Numbered from the stretch's first letter, positions 24,821 through 34,102 are shown. The stretch: 64,000 nt of DNA from Brevibacterium sp. ZH18 (GCF_022748595.1 NZ_JALDSX010000006.1:61867-125866), one strand, 5' to 3'. Translations and numbers: made by a program. The notes: a model not told the origin generated them from the sequence alone.

Positions 24821-26656
24821 CTACTTGGTGGTGTCTGTGCCGTCTCCGGCTGTGTCGTCAACCTTCGACGATGACGTCGCAGTCGCCTCGGCGTCGGAGT
24901 CGTCCTCGATGTGATCCTCCGGCAGTTCGGAGGTCTCGAGTCCGAAGACCTCGCCATGGTATTCGTCGACGGCCGTGGCCACCGACTGCTCGAGGATGTG
25001 GTTGGCCAGCTGTCCCTGGATGATCAGCGGATCTCGGGACAGGTCCTTCCACACAGCCACACACAGCAGCAGCATGACGATGACGAACGGCAACGCCGCC
25101 ACGATCGTGATGTTCTTCAGACCTTCGAGGGCCTCGGCGGGGTCGGAACCTCCTGCCAGCAGCATCACCGCAGCTACAGCACCGGTGGCCACACCCCAGA
25201 AGAGCACGAGGCCCTTGCCCGGCTCTTCGCGGCCGTTGGCCGACAATGTGCCCATAACGATCGAGGCGGAGTCGGCGCCGGTGACGAAGAAGATGGCGAT
25301 GAGGATCACCGTGACGATCATTAGGATGATGGCGATGAGGTTCGGCAGCGGAAGCGCGCCGAGGAGGTCGAACAGGATCGTATCCATGTTGATGTCCGGC
25401 TGGCCGTCGACGACCTTCGCCAGTGCCTTGACCGTGCCCTCGCCGCGTTCGGCCCGTTCCTGGATGCCGATGGCTCCACCGCCGAAGATCGCGAACCAGA
25501 TGGTCGAGACGACGGAGGGGACGATGAGGACGCCGAGAACGAACTGACGTACGGTGCGGCCGCGGGAGATGCGGGCGATGAAGAGGCCGACGAAAGGCGA
25601 CCATGAGACCCACCATGCCCAGTAGAAGACGGTCCACGACGACAGCCATGCATTGACGTCCTGCCCGTTGGCCGCGGTCCGCGAGGCCATCTGCGGCAGA
25701 TCCTCGATGAACGAACCGAGCGAGGACGGGATCACGTTGAGGATGAAGAGCGTCGGACCGCCGATGAACACGATGAGCGCGACGATGATCGCGAGCACCA
25801 TGTTGATGTTCGACAGCCACTGGATGCCCTTCTCGACACCGGATACGGCCGAAGCGACGAAGGCTGCGGTGAGGATCGCGATGATGATGACGAGGATCGG
25901 CGAACTGACATCGGACATGATGCCTGCGGACTCGATGCCGCCGCCGATCTGGATCGCGCCGAGGCCCAGCGAGCAGGCGGAGCCGAAGAGCGTCGCGAGG
26001 ATCGCGAGGATGTTGATGACCTTGCCGCCGATTCCGTTGACGGCGCGTTCGCCGAACAGCGGGGTGAACATCGAGGAGAAGAGCTGCGACCGTCCGAGGC
26101 GGAAGGAACCGTAGGCGATACCGAGGCCGACGATGGCGTACATCGCCCAGGGGTAGAGAGTCCAGTGGAAGAGCGTCGTGCCCATCGAGGTGCCCATCGC
26201 CTCGGCGGAGGAGCCGTCGACAGTGTTCGGCGGGGGAGACATGTAGAAGAAGAGCGGCTCACCGACGGCGGAGAACACCAGACCGATGCCCATGCCGGTG
26301 GCGAACATCATCGAGATCCACGATGACGTCTTGAACTGCGGCTTCTCATCGTCTCGGCCCAGCGGGATTCGTCCGAACTTGGACATGGCGACGACGATGA
26401 CGAAGATCGTGAAGATGGTCGCGGCGATGACGAAGAGCCAGCCGAAGTTGTTCATGACGCCGGTCAGCAGGGTGCCTGCGACAGCCCCCAGGCTGTCCGG
26501 AGACACGAATCCCCAGACGACGAAGCCGATGGCCAGAACGCCGGCGGTGAAGAACACCACTTTGTCGACGCCCTGGCGGATGAGCGGCTTCTGCTTCGTG
26601 GTCGGATTCTTCAGGTGCTTGATCAGCTCCTGAGTCTTGGTGGTATCACTGCTCAT
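24821..26656 (-). CDS. BCCT-family osmolyte transporter
   Basis: 611 residues with about 12 membrane helices. The BCCT core is clear: MFATGMGIGLVFSAVGEPLF near residue 115 (the Gly-rich unwound helix of Na+-coupled betaine carriers), the tryptophan-rich FYWAWWVSWSPFVGLFIARI near residue 340, and RTVRQF after it. The MGIGL form argues for a Na+-dependent betaine/choline/ectoine carrier rather than a CaiT-like exchanger. N- and C-terminal tails of about 30 and 80 residues are charged; in BetP such tails sense osmotic stress. It takes up compatible solutes across the membrane. It stands alone on the minus strand between mutM and tRNA-Asn. Confidence 0.92.
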   Translation of the reverse strand: MSSDTTKTQELIKHLKNPTTKQKPLIRQGVDKVVFFTAGVLAIGFVVWGFVSPDSLGAVAGTLLTGVMNNFGWLFVIAATIFTIFVIVVAMSKFGRIPLGRDDEKPQFKTSSWISMMFATGMGIGLVFSAVGEPLFFYMSPPPNTVDGSSAEAMGTSMGTTLFHWTLYPWAMYAIVGLGIAYGSFRLGRSQLFSSMFTPLFGERAVNGIGGKVINILAILATLFGSACSLGLGAIQIGGGIESAGIMSDVSSPILVIIIAILTAAFVASAVSGVEKGIQWLSNINMVLAIIVALIVFIGGPTLFILNVIPSSLGSFIEDLPQMASRTAANGQDVNAWLSSWTVFYWAWWVSWSPFVGLFIARISRGRTVRQFVLGVLIVPSVVSTIWFAIFGGGAIGIQERAERGEGTVKALAKVVDGQPDINMDTILFDLLGALPLPNLIAIILMIVTVILIAIFFVTGADSASIVMGTLSANGREEPGKGLVLFWGVATGAVAAVMLLAGGSDPAEALEGLKNITIVAALPFVIVMLLLCVAVWKDLSRDPLIIQGQLANHILEQSVATAVDEYHGEVFGLETSELPEDHIEDDSDAEATATSSSKVDDTAGDGTDTTK

Positions 26657-26787
26657 TGGGGATGCTTGCCGGCCGGATCGACCGCAATGGCTCTGCGGGC
26701 ATCTGAGACCGGCACTCCTTCCTGTTCGTGGACGGCATCGAATTGCATCGGACGGCGTGAAGCGCTGACTCCACTCATGCCCGAATT

Positions 26788-26801
26788 GACAGATTTCTGT
26801 C
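26788..26801. promoter_or_regulatory. Inverted repeat upstream of the BCCT gene
   Basis: GACAGA-TT-TCTGTC lies about 130 bp upstream of the BCCT start in an otherwise unassigned 250-bp region (26657-26907). It could be an operator for stress-dependent control. No regulator gene lies nearby. Confidence 0.3.
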
Positions 26802-26907
26802 GGTTCACATTGATGATCTTCTCAGATGAGCCCAGGTTGAGGCGATCTGGCCGCTGCTGTCCGGCGCCGAGCAGCACGTCTGGGACTCATCGGAAGAACC
26901 GCATGGG

Positions 26908-26939
26908 GAAGGGCCCCGTCGTGAACGACGAGGCCCTTC
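26908..26939. terminator. Hairpin just downstream of tRNA-Asn
   Basis: GAAGGGCC (26908-26915) pairs with GGCCCTTC (26932-26939) and the inner CGTCGT/ACGACG bases extend the stem. It begins 6 bp after the tRNA 3' end on the minus strand and is the likely tRNA terminator. Confidence 0.65.
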
Positions 26940-26944
26940 TCATG

Positions 26945-27017
26945 CTCCCCCGGCTGGGCTCGAACCAGCGACCCTTCGATTAACAGTCGAATGCTCTGCC
27001 AACTGAGCTACGGAGGA
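26945..27017 (-). tRNA. tRNA-Asn (anticodon GTT)
   Basis: 73 nt, read on the minus strand. Acceptor arms TCCTCCG and CGGGGGA pair (one G-T), with discriminator G. The anticodon arm is TTCGA-CTGTTAA-TCGAA, anticodon GTT. The T-arm contains GGTTCGAGCC, and the D-arm begins TAGCTCAGTTGGCAGAGCA. CCA is not encoded. TAGAAT (27047-27052, minus strand) could be the -10 box, and a 16-bp palindrome GCGCCGATATCGGCGC (27021-27036) lies in the leader. Confidence 0.97.
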
Positions 27018-27020
27018 ACA

Positions 27021-27036
27021 GCGCCGATATCGGCGC
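27021..27036. other. 16-bp perfect palindrome in the tRNA-Asn leader
   Basis: GCGCCGATATCGGCGC lies 4 bp before the mature 5' end of tRNA-Asn and after a TAGAAT -10 candidate. It could fold in the precursor tRNA or bind a dimeric protein. No other role is visible. Confidence 0.5.
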
Positions 27037-27155
27037 ACGAGGAGACATTCTATCAAAAGATTCGACGATTGCAGGTTCAGAGGTCGTGATCTCCTGCCCT
27101 TCGCCGGCTTCAGGTCCCGCAGTTCGGGCCCGGGGGCGGATATGCTGAGTGCACA

Positions 27156-30100
27156 ATGCATCTCAAAAGCCTGACCCTGCGCGGATTCAAATCCTTTGCC
27201 TCGGCCACGACACTCAAGTTCGAGCCCGGCATCACGTGCGTCGTCGGACCCAACGGCTCCGGCAAGTCGAATGTCGTGGATGCGCTGTCCTGGGTCATGG
27301 GCGAGCAGGGCGCGAAGAACCTGCGCGGCGGCAAGATGGATGACGTCATCTTCGCCGGAACCTCGAAACGTCAGGCCCTCGGCCGCGCCGAGGTGACCCT
27401 GACCATCGACAACACCGACGGCGCCATCCCCGTCGACTACACCGAGGTTACGATCTCGCGGACTCTCTTCCGCACCGGCGGCAGCGAATACGCAGTCAAC
27501 GGCACCCCGGCGCGATTGCTCGACATCCAGGAGCTGCTCAACGACTCCGGTCTGGGCAAAGAGATGCACGTCATCGTGGGGCAGGGGCGCCTGGATGCGA
27601 TCCTCCACGCTGATCCCATCGAGCGCCGCAGCTTCATCGAAGAGGCGGCGGGAGTCCTTAAACACCGTCGGCGCAAAGACAAAGCGGTCAGGAAGCTCAC
27701 GGGGCTGCAGACGAACCTCGACCGCCTCGGCGATCTGCGCACCGAACTCAACCGGCAGCTGGGACCGCTGGGTCGTCAGGCCGAGGCGGCGCAGAAAGCC
27801 GCGACCGTCCAGGCCAAACTGCGCGATGCCACGGCCAGGCTCCTCGCCGATGACGCCGTGCGCCTCCAGGCCTCCCTGGCGTCGACGACGACCGGCGACG
27901 GCGATCACGGGGACCGCATCTCCGACCTCGAGCATCGTCGAGCCCGAACCGAAGAGCGCCTGCAGGAGATCGAAGGCCGACTCACCGCGGTCGAGACCGA
28001 GCTCGAGGATCTGCGCACCGCGGAGTCGAAGACGCAGACGCAGATCGTGCGTGCCCGCGGACTCGCCCAACGCGCCGAGGACAAACGATCCCACCTCCTC
28101 TCCGAGGTCACCGGACTGGGACGCCGGGAGTCTAAGTCACCCGACGAACTCCGCGGACAGGCGAACCACTTCAAAGAGGAGCTCACCGAGGCGCAGGGCG
28201 CGGTCGAAGCGTCGGCAACGGCACTCGACCAGGCCCAGATGCGCAAGGAAGAGCTTGCTCTGGCGCTCAAACAGGCCGAGGACGAGGTCAAGGCAGCACA
28301 GCTGGCCATCACCGAAGCCGTCAAGAACCGTTCGACGCTGCAGTCGAAGCATTCACAGGCACTCGAGCGCATCACCGACCTCACAGCGCGCATCGCGGCG
28401 AACCGGACCGAGATCGACTCCGTCGAGAAACGCATCAGCGAGCGGGCCCAAGAGCTCGCGACGGCCGAAGCCGCCGTCGAGGTCGTCGAAGCCGGTGAAA
28501 GCGAACTCGACACCACGTACGAGGCGGCGCGGGAAACTCAGGCTGGCCTCGAGGCCGAATTCGAAAGACTCAAGGCCGCCAAATCGCAGACTGCCTCAGA
28601 ACTTGCCTCCGCTCAGGCCCGGGCCGAGGCCCTCGCCCTGGGCACGGCGCTGGAAGCCGACCTCGAAGACCTCGTCAACGCGGACCTGCCGGGAGTCGGC
28701 AGTGCCGTGACCGAGCGTCTGAGCGTGTCCACCGGATTTGAGATGGCCGTCGCCGCGGCCCTGTCGACAACGGTCAGCGGGGTCCTCGTCGACTCCGGCC
28801 GGGTCGCGCTGACAGTGCTCGACCACCTCGGCGAGGAGACGAACGTCAACCTGACGATCCCTGCGGGCGCCGATCCGGGAACAGCCGCCTCGGGCGGCAC
28901 TGGTGCGGCCGGTCGTGCCGCAGGCAAAGGCGGCACGACGTCCACAGGGTCGTCGACAGCGTCGGCGACCCCCACGCTGCCCGAAATCGCGGGAGTCGAC
29001 GGTTCGGATGAGTCGGTGCGGTGGCTGCGCGACGTCGTCACGAGCGACATCCCCGAACTCGACGCTCTGCTGTCGTCGACGCTGCGGTCGGTCGTGTGCA
29101 CCCAGGACGCCGAGTCCGCGCTGCAGATCGTCGAGAACCGTCCCGACCTCACAGCCGTCACCGTCCATGGCGAACTCGTCACAGCCACACGCATCAGCCG
29201 CGCCCGCACAGCCTCGGGCACCCGGCTGGCCTCACAGACTGCGCTTGAGGACACGCGCTCTGCGATCGCCGACCTGCAAACCGTGCTGGTCGGCATCGAC
29301 ACGGACATCGAACGTGTTGAACACCAGCTGAGCGCGGCACGCGCCGAATCCGCGCAGGCTCTGGAATCGCTGCACTCCTCCGATGCGAAGATCATGGCCG
29401 CCGCCGAAGAGGTCTCGCGGATCACCGGCGACATCAGCGTCGCGCAGACCCGCCTCAAGCGCGCGCAGGACAACGCCGCGGAGCTGACGAATCGACTCGA
29501 AGCAGCAGAACGGGATGCCCGCACGGCGGAAGCCGCGCTGGCAGGCTCCGATGATGTCGAAGAGGTTGTCGACACCACGGTCCGCGACCAGCTGAGCTCA
29601 CAGGCGTCGCAATCGTCGGAAGAGGTCATCGAAACCCGCATCAGCCACAGAGCAGCCACGGACCGGGCCCGCTTCCTCACCGATCGCGTCGACTCCCTGC
29701 TGCGCGCAGCCGCCGCGGAGGAGTCCGCCCGCGAGCAGGCCCAGCGGGCGATCGCGCGGAAGAAGCGGGCAGCCGCCTCGGCGCAGCTCATCGCAGACAC
29801 CGCCCACGAGGTCGGTACGGTCGCCGAATCCACAGTGGGCGAACTCGGCTCGCAGATCCAGGTCCTCGTCGACGAGCGTGGGGGACTGCGCAAGGAGAAG
29901 GGCAGCCTCGGCGAGGAATTGGGCACCACGCGCACGGAACTCCAGCGGCTCAAGGATGCGGCGGCCGAAGCCGAACTCGCGAAGGAGCGCTTCCGCCTCA
30001 AACTCGAGGAGATCGAGAATCGGGCGGGGGAGGAGACCGGACTCGGACTCGACCGGCTCGTCGAACTCTACGGTCCGCACACTCCGGTGCCCGGGTTCGA

Positions 30101-30773
30101 CGAGGGCGAGGACGAACGGCCCTATGTGCGTTCCGAGGTCGAGAAGGCGCACAAACAGGCCAGCGCCGCGCTCAAACGCATCGGCACGGTCAATCCGCTG
30201 GCACTTGAGGAGTATGAGGCGCTCAAGGAGCGGCACCAGTTCCTCGAGAAGCAGATCGCTGACATCGAAGCCTCCAGGCGCGACCTGATGAAACTCGTCG
30301 AGGAGGTCGACAGACACGTCGAACGTGTCTTCGCCGAGGCTTATGCGGATACGGCGCGGGAGTTCGAGGACATCTTCTCCCGACTGTTCCCCGGCGGTGA
30401 GGGCTCGCTGAGTCTGACCGAACCCGATGACATGCTGACCACGGGCGTCGACGTGCATGCGCGTCCCGCGGGCAAGAAGGTCAAACGGCTGTCGCTGCTC
30501 TCCGGCGGCGAACGATCGCTGGTCGCCGTGGCCATGCTCGTTGCGATCTTCAAAGCCCGCCCCAGTCCGTTCTACGTCATGGACGAAGTCGAAGCGGCAC
30601 TCGACGACCTCAACCTCTCGCGCCTGCTGACCGTGTTCGAAGAGCTGCAGGACTCGTCGCAGCTCATCGTCATCACCCACCAGAAGCGGACGATGGAGAT
30701 CGCCGATGCACTCTACGGCGTCACGATGCACGGCGACGGTGTGTCGAAGGTCATCTCGCAGCGAATCCCGTGA
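27156..30773 (+). CDS. smc: Chromosome segregation protein SMC
   Basis: 1205 residues. SMC dimers with ScpAB load at parS sites and compact the chromosome. The head has GPNGSGKSNVVDALSWVMGE (Walker A, residue ~32), the signature LSGGERSLVAVAML near residue 1110 and FYVMDEVEAALDDLN (Walker B). Long coiled coils (about 170-500 and 680-1020) flank a hinge near 510-660. The hinge contains an Ala/Gly/Thr/Ser insertion (about 570-605) not usual in SMC. Gene order smc-ftsY is conserved in actinobacteria. The long antisense open frames across this gene are shadows. Confidence 0.97.
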   Translation: MHLKSLTLRGFKSFASATTLKFEPGITCVVGPNGSGKSNVVDALSWVMGEQGAKNLRGGKMDDVIFAGTSKRQALGRAEVTLTIDNTDGAIPVDYTEVTISRTLFRTGGSEYAVNGTPARLLDIQELLNDSGLGKEMHVIVGQGRLDAILHADPIERRSFIEEAAGVLKHRRRKDKAVRKLTGLQTNLDRLGDLRTELNRQLGPLGRQAEAAQKAATVQAKLRDATARLLADDAVRLQASLASTTTGDGDHGDRISDLEHRRARTEERLQEIEGRLTAVETELEDLRTAESKTQTQIVRARGLAQRAEDKRSHLLSEVTGLGRRESKSPDELRGQANHFKEELTEAQGAVEASATALDQAQMRKEELALALKQAEDEVKAAQLAITEAVKNRSTLQSKHSQALERITDLTARIAANRTEIDSVEKRISERAQELATAEAAVEVVEAGESELDTTYEAARETQAGLEAEFERLKAAKSQTASELASAQARAEALALGTALEADLEDLVNADLPGVGSAVTERLSVSTGFEMAVAAALSTTVSGVLVDSGRVALTVLDHLGEETNVNLTIPAGADPGTAASGGTGAAGRAAGKGGTTSTGSSTASATPTLPEIAGVDGSDESVRWLRDVVTSDIPELDALLSSTLRSVVCTQDAESALQIVENRPDLTAVTVHGELVTATRISRARTASGTRLASQTALEDTRSAIADLQTVLVGIDTDIERVEHQLSAARAESAQALESLHSSDAKIMAAAEEVSRITGDISVAQTRLKRAQDNAAELTNRLEAAERDARTAEAALAGSDDVEEVVDTTVRDQLSSQASQSSEEVIETRISHRAATDRARFLTDRVDSLLRAAAAEESAREQAQRAIARKKRAAASAQLIADTAHEVGTVAESTVGELGSQIQVLVDERGGLRKEKGSLGEELGTTRTELQRLKDAAAEAELAKERFRLKLEEIENRAGEETGLGLDRLVELYGPHTPVPGFDEGEDERPYVRSEVEKAHKQASAALKRIGTVNPLALEEYEALKERHQFLEKQIADIEASRRDLMKLVEEVDRHVERVFAEAYADTAREFEDIFSRLFPGGEGSLSLTEPDDMLTTGVDVHARPAGKKVKRLSLLSGGERSLVAVAMLVAIFKARPSPFYVMDEVEAALDDLNLSRLLTVFEELQDSSQLIVITHQKRTMEIADALYGVTMHGDGVSKVISQRIP

Positions 30774-30936
30774 CCGTTCAGCGGAGTCCCAGGGAATTCT
30801 CCAACTGCCACACGGCCCCGGAGCACACATGTCGTTGCTCTGGCCTATAGACTTGAGGCGAAGAAGTGTTGTCGGAAACCCTGAGGAGCGAGACGTCCAT
30901 GGCCGAGTCGGCTGAACCACGAGGTGGCTCGAGGGC

Positions 30937-31338
30937 ATGAATGCAGTACTCGTCGTCATCGTCGGTCTCGCCGTCTCGTTCGCACTCGCTCTCGTCGTCG
31001 TCCTCCTCGTAGCGTTGCCCGGACTGCGCGCCGAAGGCCGACTCAAATACTCCTCCGATGTGCAGCGGTTCCGCCTGCCCGGACAGTGGACAGGCTATGA
31101 CGACGAAGTCCATGAATTCTTCGGACACGACGACGGCACCTCCCATCTGGCCACTCGCGAGCAGGCAGCGGTCACGGCGATCCGCGACCACTCCTACGTC
31201 CTGCGACCGCAGCCGCGACGGCATGCCGCGCCATCGCTGCTGACCGTCAGGCCGCGCACCCGCCACTGGAAGATCCCCGAATCGGGCACCGGGTGGAGAA
31301 CCACCGCGGGTCTGCTCTTCGGCAGCCGAGGTTCATGA
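30937..31338 (+). CDS. Hypothetical single-helix membrane protein between smc and ftsY
   Basis: 133 residues. A single N-terminal helix (about residues 2-28, VLVVIVGLAVSFALALVVVL) is followed by a soluble region of about 100 residues containing LPGQWTGYDDEVHEFFGHDD, and a basic C-terminus (RPRTRHWKIP). I do not recognise the family. Codon use resembles neighbouring genes. It begins about 160 bp after smc and ends about 180 bp before ftsY. Its place between smc and ftsY could mean a link to the membrane or SRP, but nothing in the sequence shows it. Confidence 0.65.
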   Translation: MNAVLVVIVGLAVSFALALVVVLLVALPGLRAEGRLKYSSDVQRFRLPGQWTGYDDEVHEFFGHDDGTSHLATREQAAVTAIRDHSYVLRPQPRRHAAPSLLTVRPRTRHWKIPESGTGWRTTAGLLFGSRGS

Positions 31339-31448
31339 CCCGATCATTCACCGCACCCTGAGACCAGGGTGCACGGGGCGCGACCGGCCTGATCAGTTCG
31401 GGCGGCCAGCCCCACGCTCCATCGGCCTGCGTCCACAGTGCGAGTCGG

Positions 31449-31506
31449 CAGGCCGGCAGCCAATCCAAGGCCGATCGCCAAGCACAGGCCAGCAGCCAAT
31501 CTAAGG
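31449..31506. repeat. Interrupted 22-bp direct repeat before ftsY
   Basis: CAGGCCGGCAGCCAATCCAA with GG (31449-31470) recurs at 31485-31506 with two changes; the second copy runs into the ftsY ribosome site AAGGAGG. The 14 bases between are related in composition. Confidence 0.75.
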
Positions 31507-31519
31507 AGGACGTACGCCA

Positions 31520-32662
31520 ATGGATCAGCCGATCATATTGCTCGTCGTCGCAGCCATCGTCTTCATCCTGGTCGTCGGACTGGGCATCACTCTGCGTGTC
31601 AATGCCAAGAAGAAGGGCCTGCAGGACAAGCAGGGCATCGACGCCGACGTCACCGGCGAACTCAAGATCGATGACATCTCCGAGGCGGTCGCCAAGGAGA
31701 AGGAGTCGGCCCGCGGCTCCGAGGTTCCCACCGAGCCCGCGAACCGCCTGGTCCGACTGCGCGAACGACTCGCGAAGTCGAACTCCGGCCTGGGTCGGGG
31801 CCTGCTCAACCTGCTCTCGCGCGACAACCTCGACGAATCGACGTGGGAGGAGATCGAGGACACCCTCATCCTCGCCGACGTCGGAGTCGACCCGACCACG
31901 GAGCTCGTCGACCGTCTCCGTGAGCGCGTCAAGGTCCTCGGAACCCGCGACCCCGAAGAGGTCAGGGCCCTGCTGCGCGAAGAGCTCATCAGCCTCGTCG
32001 ATCCGACGATGGACCGCGAGCTCGCGACGTCGCACGTCTCCGGGGAACCAGCGGTGATGCTCGTCGTCGGCGTCAACGGCGCCGGCAAGACGACGACGGT
32101 GGGCAAGATCGCCCGCGTCCTCGTCGCTGAGGACAAGACCGTGCTGCTGGGCGCTGCCGACACATTCCGCGCTGCGGCCTCGGAGCAGCTCGCGACGTGG
32201 GGCGGACGGGTCGGCGTCGAAACCGTGCGCGGCGAAGAAGGCGCCGATCCCGCCTCGGTGGCCTATTCTGCCGTCGAGCGCGGCAAGGCCGAAGGCACCG
32301 ACGTCGTGCTCGTCGACACGGCCGGGCGTCTGCAGAACAAGATCGGTCTCATGGATGAGCTCGGCAAGGTCAAGCGTGTGGCCACGCGCCCGCTGGGCGA
32401 AGGTCACGAGATCGACGAGGTCCTCCTCGTCCTCGATGCCACAACCGGACAGAACGGGATGCAGCAGGCCAAGGTCTTCGCCGAGGCGGTCAACATCACC
32501 GGTATCGTCCTGACCAAACTCGACGGGACGGCTAAGGGCGGAATTGTTGTGGCTGTCCAGCGTGCGCTCGGAGTCCCGGTCAAACTCATCGGCCTCGGTG
32601 AGGGTGCCGACGACCTTGCGCCGTTCACCGCCGAGGGATTCGTCGACGCACTGCTCGACTGA
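31520..32662 (+). CDS. ftsY: Signal recognition particle receptor FtsY
   Basis: 380 residues. FtsY docks the SRP-ribosome complex at the membrane. It begins with a membrane helix (IILLVVAAIVFILVVGLGIT, about residues 4-24), typical for actinobacterial FtsY, followed by a short charged linker. The NG domain shows GVNGAGKTTTVGKIARVL (P-loop), DTFRAAASEQLATWG, VLVDTAGRLQNK and TKLDGTAKGGIVVA. The stop codon lies within a 19-bp tandem repeat. amt follows, not another SRP gene. Confidence 0.97.
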   Translation: MDQPIILLVVAAIVFILVVGLGITLRVNAKKKGLQDKQGIDADVTGELKIDDISEAVAKEKESARGSEVPTEPANRLVRLRERLAKSNSGLGRGLLNLLSRDNLDESTWEEIEDTLILADVGVDPTTELVDRLRERVKVLGTRDPEEVRALLREELISLVDPTMDRELATSHVSGEPAVMLVVGVNGAGKTTTVGKIARVLVAEDKTVLLGAADTFRAAASEQLATWGGRVGVETVRGEEGADPASVAYSAVERGKAEGTDVVLVDTAGRLQNKIGLMDELGKVKRVATRPLGEGHEIDEVLLVLDATTGQNGMQQAKVFAEAVNITGIVLTKLDGTAKGGIVVAVQRALGVPVKLIGLGEGADDLAPFTAEGFVDALLD

Positions 32663-32715
32663 CAGGCGCCAGCTCGGCTGACAGGCGCCAACTCGACTGG
32701 CAGGCGCCAGCTCGA
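32659..32715. repeat. 19-bp tandem repeat across the ftsY stop codon
   Basis: Three 19-bp units (CTGACAGGCGCCAGCTCGG and variants) start in the last codon of ftsY; the TGA stop (32660-32662) is part of the first unit. Each unit contains the palindrome GGCGCC. Confidence 0.9.
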
Positions 32716-32778
32716 CTGTTCGGCCCTGTTGGAATTCGGTCATGCCCGAGGGCTGTTTTTCCTGGTGAGAACTGCCGT

Positions 32779-32794
32779 GTCACATACTGGAAAC
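32779..32794 (+). promoter_or_regulatory. GlnR-box-like site upstream of amt
   Basis: GTCAC, six bases, then GAAAC exactly matches the half of the actinobacterial GlnR box written as GTnAC-N6-GAAAC. It lies about 100 bp before the amt start. A second, weaker GTnAC-like element follows (32801-32816). Whether this organism uses GlnR or AmtR is not visible in the window. Confidence 0.5.
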
Positions 32795-32881
32795 ATTGCT
32801 GACTCACTGCTGTGACATGCGTCATGGACACTGTCACTGTTCGGTTCGTTTCGGAACCGACAGAGACGTGAAAGAGACGAC

Positions 32882-34102
32882 ATGGAACTCGATGCAGTGA
32901 ATGTGTGGATGATGGTCGCGGCGGGGCTGGTCCTGCTCATGACCCCCGGCGTGGCCTTCTTCTATGGCGGGATGACTCGAATCACTTCGAGCATCAACAT
33001 GATGATGATGGTCTTCTCCGCGATGGCCGTGGGCGGACTTGTCTGGGTCCTCTACGGATACGGGCTGAGTTCGGGTGAATCGGTCGCCGGAATCTTCGGC
33101 GATCCTCTGTCGCAGATCGGTCTGACTGACGCGGTCACCAAACAGCCGGAGACCTTGATCTCGATCGGCTACGGCGCGACGTTCGCCATGATCGCGATCG
33201 CCCTCATCGCCGGTGCTGTCGCCGACCGCGCCAAATTCTCCACCTGGCTGGTCTTCTCTGCCGCGTGGGTCACGCTCGTCTACTGCCCGCTGGCGTTCAT
33301 GGTGTGGGGCGACGGCCTGCTCAGCGCCTCGGGCGCGATCGGCAGCGTCTTCGGACCCGCCATCGACTTCGCTGGCGGCACTGTCGTCCACATCAACGCC
33401 GGCGTCTCAGCTCTCGTGCTCGTCATCGTCATGGGCCGCCGGGCACGCTACTCGACTCCGCACAAACCCCACAACATTCCGATCACGGTCGTCGGCGCCG
33501 CGCTGCTGTGGTTCGGGTGGTTCGGGTTCAATGGCGGGGCCGCCTCGACGGTCGAGCAGGCCGGGCTCATCTGGGTCAACACCTTGGCTGCACCGGCGGC
33601 CGGCATGATCACCTGGATCGTCGTCGAGAAGTTCCGTTCGCAGCGGCCCAGCAGCATCGGCGGAGTCTCCGGCGCAATCGCAGGCCTGGTGGCGATCACC
33701 CCTGCCTGTGCCAACGTCGACCCCTATGCCGCGATCATCATCGGCGTCGTCGCGGGTGCCGGAGCGGTCTTGGCCGTCGATCTGAAGCGGCGCCTGCGCT
33801 ATGACGATGCGCTCGATGTCGTCGCCGTCCACCTCGTGGCGGGAATCATCGGAACTGTGATGATCGGACTCTTCGCCTTCCCGAGCGAGGAGACGCCAGG
33901 CGGACTCTTCTACGGCGGCGGATTCGGTCTCCTCACCGCGCAGATCGTCGCCACGCTCGTGGCCATCGTCTACGCAGGTGCCGTTACCCTGGTGATCTCT
34001 CTCGTGCTGCGCAAGACCATGGGACTGCGCATCGATCCCCGCGATGAGCTCAACGGCATCGACGCGTTCGAGCATGCGGAGCAGGCGTACTCGTTCCGGT
34101 GA
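32882..34102 (+). CDS. amt: Ammonium transporter
   Basis: 406 residues, about 11 membrane helices. Amt/MEP/Rh signature regions are present: MMVAAGLVLLMTPGVAFFYG at the N-terminus, DFAGGTVVHINAGVSALVLV with the first pore histidine, and VVAVHLVAGIIGTVMIGLFA with the second. It conducts ammonium into the cell at low supply. In Corynebacterium and Streptomyces, amtB-glnK-glnD lie together before ffh; here the next gene is ffh and no glnK or glnD is present. A GlnR-like box lies upstream. Confidence 0.96.
   Translation: MELDAVNVWMMVAAGLVLLMTPGVAFFYGGMTRITSSINMMMMVFSAMAVGGLVWVLYGYGLSSGESVAGIFGDPLSQIGLTDAVTKQPETLISIGYGATFAMIAIALIAGAVADRAKFSTWLVFSAAWVTLVYCPLAFMVWGDGLLSASGAIGSVFGPAIDFAGGTVVHINAGVSALVLVIVMGRRARYSTPHKPHNIPITVVGAALLWFGWFGFNGGAASTVEQAGLIWVNTLAAPAAGMITWIVVEKFRSQRPSSIGGVSGAIAGLVAITPACANVDPYAAIIIGVVAGAGAVLAVDLKRRLRYDDALDVVAVHLVAGIIGTVMIGLFAFPSEETPGGLFYGGGFGLLTAQIVATLVAIVYAGAVTLVISLVLRKTMGLRIDPRDELNGIDAFEHAEQAYSFR

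Noticed and set aside
26615..26983. Plus-strand 122-residue frame upstream of tRNA-Asn
   Set aside because: It runs through the BCCT start, the tRNA terminator and into the tRNA, so it cannot be a real gene.
28613..30001. 462-residue serine/arginine-rich frame antisense to smc
   Set aside because: Low-complexity shadow of the smc coiled-coil codons with no start context.
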